A DNA stretch of 9,423 nt, from contig JAITUS010000153.1 of assembly GCA_031286185.1 (NCBI GenBank), forward strand, positions 1-9,423, written 5' to 3'. Each line of letters opens with the position of its first letter. The first letter of the stretch is position 1. The notes beneath the pieces are model-generated. The model was not told the origin of the DNA and made no database searches. It was given only the letters and a program-made list of their open reading frames with translations. Of this stretch, positions 6,351 through 9,423 are shown piece after piece. A program made the translations under genes and the position numbers. Source of the DNA: Rickettsiales bacterium. Lineage in GTDB: Bacteria > Pseudomonadota > Alphaproteobacteria > Rickettsiales > Anaplasmataceae.

Positions 6351-8981
6351 GACGCTGAATTGCGCTGCTACTAATTTCGCAATCGGTACTCTATAGGGCG
6401 AGCACGAAACGTAATCTACCCCTGATTTGATGAGAAACTCTATAGATTTTGGATCTGCTCCGTGCTCTCCACATATACCAAGTTTTATTTCCTTTTGGGT
6501 TTTCCTGCCTCTTTCGATAGCTATCTTGATTAACTTCCCTACCCCTTCAGTATCCAGCACTTCAAATGGATCGTTTTCGAATATATTGTTTTCCTTATAG
6601 GAGTCGAGGAATTTTACTGAATCATCTCTTGAGAGCCCCATGGTTGTTTGCGTTAAATCGTTAGTACCAAAACTAAAAAATTCTGCGTGTTTTGCTAATT
6701 TATCGGCAATCAGTGCTGCCCGTGGCAGTTCTATCATTGTTCCGATTGAATAAGCCTTGTCTGATGTCATTCCAGCGATGACAGAGACAGAGGATTCTTT
6801 CTTTATTAACTCGCATATCAGTACAAATTCTTTCTCATCCATGATAAGAGGAATCATAATTTCAGGCTTAATTTCTGCCTTTTTTTCTTTTCTTAGCTCA
6901 TCTGCGGCGCTGAGTATTGCCCTAATCTGCATGCTATATATTTCAGGATGAGAAATGGCAAGCCTGCAGCCTCGGTGACCAAGCATTGGATTTTTTTCTG
7001 ACAACTGTGCTATTTTGTTTTTTACCGACTCAACTGGCTTATTGAGTGACTTAGCGATTTTTTCTATGGTGGATTGATTGTCAGGTAAAAACTCATGTAG
7101 AGGTGGATCAAGCAAACGTATAGTAACCTCCCTGCCCTCCATAATAGAAAATATTTCTTTGAAGTCAGACTTTTGCATTTGCTCTAATTTGCTCAGTGCA
7201 CTCGCTCTTTCAATCTTGTCGTCAGCTATTATCAATTTTTGAATGAACTCAATTCTGTCACTAGCAAAAAACATATGTTCCGTGCGACATAAGCCTATAC
7301 CTTCCGCGCCAAATTCTTTAGCAATTCTTGCATCTTTTGGAGTATCAGCATTTGCTCTTACCTTGATCGTTTTAATTTCATCTATCCAGTTGATTATCGT
7401 TTTGAATTCTTGCGATAACTCAGGCGAAATTGTAGGAAGAATGCCAAGCATTACCTCACCCGTTCCTCCATTGATGGTAATTGTTTCTCCCTTATTTACT
7501 TTTGTATCTCCTACAGAAAAGAAATTTCCATCTTTATCGATATAAAGTCCACCTACACTGCAAATACACGGCTTACCCATTCCACGGGTTACAACAGCAG
7601 CATGTGAAGTCATTCCTCCTCGTGCCGTTATTATACCGCTTGCAGCATTCATCCCATTAATATCCTCAGGGCTCGTTTCTGATCTTACTAAAATTACTTT
7701 TTTACCCTGCTCTGCAGCTTTTTCTGCATCATTTGCGCTGAACACTACATATCCAGAAGCCACACCTGGGGAAACCGGCAGCCCCTTCCCTATTACTTTT
7801 TGATCACCCTTAACTTCAAGGACTGGATGCAATAAACCATCAAAAGTTTTTGGATCAATTCTCAATATTCCTTCTTCTTTTGTAATCGTTCCTTCGTTTA
7901 CCATATCAACTATTATGCGCACGGTAGCCTCAGCTGTACGTTTACCGGACCTAGTCTGCAAAATCCACAACTTGCCGTTCTGCACGGTGAATTCTATATC
8001 TTGCATGTCTTTATAGTGCCTTTCAAGCTTTTCACATACATCGCACAATTCTCGGTACACGCTTGGCATCAATTTCTCCATGGTATTTTCTTGCTCCCCG
8101 TCAACTGGCATAGGGGTGTAAATACCGGAGACCACATCCTCACCCTGTGCATTGACCAAAAATTCACCAAAACACTTTTTCTCCCCAGTTGCGGGATTAC
8201 GCGTAAATATCACACCAGTTGCAGAATTGTTGTTCAGATTACCAAAAACCATTGCTTGTATATTGACTGCAGTTCCAAGGGTTTCAGGAATGTTATTTAT
8301 TTTTCTATAGGAAACAGCCCTGTCATTCTGCCAAGAAGCAAACACCGCATTTACTGAGCTGAGCAACTGCTCTTCAACGTTCTGCGGAAAATGTTCTGCA
8401 GTTTTTTCATGTACTATCTTTTTGAAATCGTCAACGATCTTTCTTAAGACATCAACCTCAAGATCGGCTAAACTTTTTGCTCCATTTTTTTGTTGTTCAT
8501 TATCAATAACGCTTTGAAACAGGTGATGGTCAAGCTGTAGCACAACGTTGGAGTACATCGTAATAAAACGGCAGTAGCTATCATAGGCAAAACGTTCTCC
8601 ACTTTTTTTTGCAAGTCCAACAACGGTTGCATCATTTAAGCCAACATTTAGGATTGTATCGAGCATACCCGGCATTGAATTGACGCTACCAGAGCGTATC
8701 GAAACCAGTAAGGGGTTATTTGAATCCCCGAATTTACAACCGATATCATTTTCAAGAATCGCCAGGTATTTTTTGATTTCGTTACGCAGATCGTCAGGCA
8801 ATCTATTACCCTGGTGATAGTTTTTGCAAACAGAAGTGGAGATTGTAAAACCAGGTGGAACGGGAATACCAGCGTTGCACATTTCCGCTAAATTTGCCCC
8901 CTTTCCTCCCAGCAGATTTTTCATTTCTGCATTGCCTTCACACTTGCTTGGGCTAAAGTAATATATTAACTTTTCTTCCAT
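6330..8981 (-). CDS. ppdK: Pyruvate, phosphate dikinase
   Basis: PPDK interconverts pyruvate + ATP + phosphate and phosphoenolpyruvate + AMP + pyrophosphate. In organisms without pyruvate kinase it can work in either direction. All three parts are present in 883 residues, the usual length. The N-terminal ATP-binding domain has LLGGKGANLAEM (23-34), SIRSGSVNSMPGMLDTILNV (94-113), GVIFTRNPATGEK and GEFLVNAQGED. The central swivelling domain has GGMTSHAAVVTRGMG with phosphocarrier His460 and regulatory-site Thr458. The C-terminal PEP/pyruvate barrel has GLCRTEHMFF (563-572), MLGHRGCRL, SFGTNDLTQTTMGLSRDD (770-787) and GICGEHG with the catalytic Cys837. The ATG at 8981 fits the family N-terminus and has a modest GGA 7 bases upstream. 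It is a monocistronic minus-strand gene. No key residue is missing. Confidence 0.97.
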   Translation of the reverse strand: MEEKLIYYFSPSKCEGNAEMKNLLGGKGANLAEMCNAGIPVPPGFTISTSVCKNYHQGNRLPDDLRNEIKKYLAILENDIGCKFGDSNNPLLVSIRSGSVNSMPGMLDTILNVGLNDATVVGLAKKSGERFAYDSYCRFITMYSNVVLQLDHHLFQSVIDNEQQKNGAKSLADLEVDVLRKIVDDFKKIVHEKTAEHFPQNVEEQLLSSVNAVFASWQNDRAVSYRKINNIPETLGTAVNIQAMVFGNLNNNSATGVIFTRNPATGEKKCFGEFLVNAQGEDVVSGIYTPMPVDGEQENTMEKLMPSVYRELCDVCEKLERHYKDMQDIEFTVQNGKLWILQTRSGKRTAEATVRIIVDMVNEGTITKEEGILRIDPKTFDGLLHPVLEVKGDQKVIGKGLPVSPGVASGYVVFSANDAEKAAEQGKKVILVRSETSPEDINGMNAASGIITARGGMTSHAAVVTRGMGKPCICSVGGLYIDKDGNFFSVGDTKVNKGETITINGGTGEVMLGILPTISPELSQEFKTIINWIDEIKTIKVRANADTPKDARIAKEFGAEGIGLCRTEHMFFASDRIEFIQKLIIADDKIERASALSKLEQMQKSDFKEIFSIMEGREVTIRLLDPPLHEFLPDNQSTIEKIAKSLNKPVESVKNKIAQLSEKNPMLGHRGCRLAISHPEIYSMQIRAILSAADELRKEKKAEIKPEIMIPLIMDEKEFVLICELIKKESSVSVIAGMTSDKAYSIGTMIELPRAALIADKLAKHAEFFSFGTNDLTQTTMGLSRDDSVKFLDSYKENNIFENDPFEVLDTEGVGKLIKIAIERGRKTQKEIKLGICGEHGADPKSIEFLIKSGVDYVSCSPYRVPIAKLVAAQFSVKSKCVR

Positions 8982-9010
8982 TGTTTTTCCGGATTTTCAC
9001 TAATAAACAC

Positions 9011-9055
9011 ATTGTACGCATGATTCCAACAAACTTGTCAGGACTTGAAATTATA
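9011..9055 (-). promoter_or_regulatory. Candidate ppdK promoters
   Basis: There are two minus-strand options. The nearer has CTGACA (9036-9041) and TACAAT (9011-9016), both 5 of 6 to consensus but with a long 19-bp spacer, and gives a leader of about 20-25 bases. The farther has a perfect TATAAT (9050-9055) but no good -35. In its place sits the palindrome at 9063-9078. Which one is used cannot be decided from sequence. Confidence 0.35.
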
Positions 9056-9062
9056 GGGTAAT

Positions 9063-9078
9063 AAATTTTGCAAAATTT
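9063..9078. repeat. Perfect 16-bp palindrome upstream of ppdK
   Basis: AAATTTTGCAAAATTT reads the same on both strands. It occupies the -35 region of the TATAAT at 9050-9055 on the minus strand, a typical place for an operator. In AT-rich DNA a palindrome of this length can arise by chance, so a regulatory role is uncertain. The rest of 8982-9129 shows no gene. Confidence 0.4.
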
Positions 9079-9129
9079 GGCAACAGCATAGTAACTGAAA
9101 GAAATTCTAGAGACTAAAGTCAGACGTTA

Positions 9130-9303
9130 TTAAGTTTTGAGGAATACCTTCGCTTCCACACTATCCAGCGAATCACCATAAGTGACTGCTTTTAGATAAA
9201 ATTTTCTTCCTGGTTGCATTTCAAAAGATATTATTGAATCATCAAGCAGAACAAATTTTTCACCTGCGGTGTGCTTGTACTCTTTAGTGCCTTCTTGCCC
9301 TCT
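9130..9303 (-). pseudogene. 3' end of an unrecognised gene truncated by the right IS
   Basis: The minus-strand frame is open from the IS boundary to TAA at 9130-9132, encoding about 57 residues that begin GQEGTKEYKHTAGEKFVLL and end VEAKVFLKT. The composition is coding-like and beta-strand-rich (KFVLLDDSIISFEM, GRKFYLKAVTYGDS), but I do not recognise the family. No start codon with a ribosome binding site is seen before the IS edge. The frame nominally continues into the IS on the opposite strand, which is taken as chance. The 5' part should lie beyond the right IS copy, unless the gene was rearranged. Confidence 0.6.
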
Positions 9304-9305
9304 AA

Positions 9306-9322
9306 GAACCTGTTTAAAATCT
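9306..9322. repeat. Terminal inverted repeat of the right IS
   Basis: GAACCTGTTTAAAATCT is identical to the reverse complement of 99-115, and TAA flanks it at 9303-9305. A small perfect hairpin (ATCTC, loop GAA, GAGAT; 9319-9331) overlaps its inner edge. Confidence 0.85.
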
Positions 9323-9367
9323 CGAAGAGATGAGGTAAAATAAGCATAGATTAATAATGAGGTGTCT

Positions 9368-9423
9368 ATGCGGAAAAGTTATCCAAGCAGTATAAGTCGA
9401 AAGCAATTTGAAAAAATCAGGCC
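9368..9423 (+). CDS. IS5-family transposase, N-terminal fragment (runs off right edge)
   Basis: The ATG at 9368 follows a Shine-Dalgarno-like GAGGTG (9359-9364) and opens MRKSYPSSISRKQFEKIR. This is the characteristic start of IS5-type transposases, whose N-terminal domain begins with a short Tyr-Pro-Ser-x-Ile/Leu-Ser...Gln/Phe segment before the helix that binds the element end. Only 18 complete codons are visible. The frame is intact as far as it can be read. Confidence 0.8.
   Translation, partial: MRKSYPSSISRKQFEKIR

Larger units (their letters stand above)
9306..9423 (+). mobile_element. IS5-family insertion sequence, proximal end (partial)
   Basis: This is the upstream end of an insertion sequence in the same orientation as the one at 1-115. 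It carries the terminal inverted repeat, a short leader and the start of the transposase gene, and runs off the right edge. The two partial ends could be from two copies, or be opposite ends of one copy if the window is a contig broken at a repeat. It interrupts the minus-strand gene at 9130-9303. Confidence 0.85.

Noticed and set aside
8001..8357. Plus-strand open frames of 60-120 codons inside ppdK, and similar ones inside glpX and the 346-residue gene.
   Set aside because: They lie antisense to well-supported genes, lack ribosome binding sites, and have unnatural composition. They are shadows of the true frames.
116..9305. A composite transposon formed by the two direct IS copies.
   Set aside because: The interior is housekeeping genes plus a resident ankyrin gene with no cargo-like content, and both edges lie in gene fragments. 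Independent insertions or a contig break at a repeat are simpler.

Overview
The window looks like a piece of a Wolbachia-type genome (Alphaproteobacteria, Rickettsiales, Anaplasmataceae). The reasons are the low-GC base composition, the alphaproteobacterial flavour of the housekeeping proteins, the pairing of pyruvate phosphate dikinase with a class II fructose-1,6-bisphosphatase, a large ankyrin/repeat protein with a C-terminal membrane hairpin, and IS5-family insertion sequences beside decayed genes. The genus is inferred from this combination and was not confirmed by any search.

Layout, left to right. Positions 1-115 are the distal end of an IS5-family element: the last 34 transposase codons plus the terminal inverted repeat. 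Next comes a minus-strand gene fragment (119-346) with two compensating frameshifts, cut off at the IS edge. The intact ATPase/GTPase gene ychF (465-1559, +) follows. It converges, 7 bp apart, on an unrecognised 346-residue hydrophilic protein (1567-2607, -) that has its own promoter and a strong ribosome binding site. The minus-strand glpX gene (2698-3627) is divergent from a large plus-strand gene (3746-6292). That gene encodes an ankyrin-like protein with about fourteen 20-residue repeats, a Pro/Ser/Thr/Asn-rich stretch and a C-terminal double membrane segment. It converges on ppdK (6330-8981, -). Upstream of ppdK lie candidate promoters and a perfect 16-bp palindrome, then the 3' end of another minus-strand gene (9130-9303) cut by a second IS. 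That second IS runs off the right edge (9306-9423) and shows the first 18 transposase codons.

Functionally, ppdK (pyruvate to phosphoenolpyruvate) and glpX (fructose-1,6-bisphosphate to fructose-6-phosphate) are the two steps that make the Embden-Meyerhof enzymes run toward sugar synthesis. This fits an intracellular bacterium living on host amino acids and pyruvate. They are not in one operon here. YchF is a translation- and stress-associated housekeeping protein. The ankyrin/repeat protein and the 346-residue protein are the accessory, possibly host-interacting, part of the window.

The two IS ends have the same orientation, a shared 17-bp terminal repeat and the same TAA flank. They are complementary halves, so the window may be an assembly contig bounded by a repeat, or a segment bracketed by two IS copies. 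No tRNA, rRNA or CRISPR was seen.
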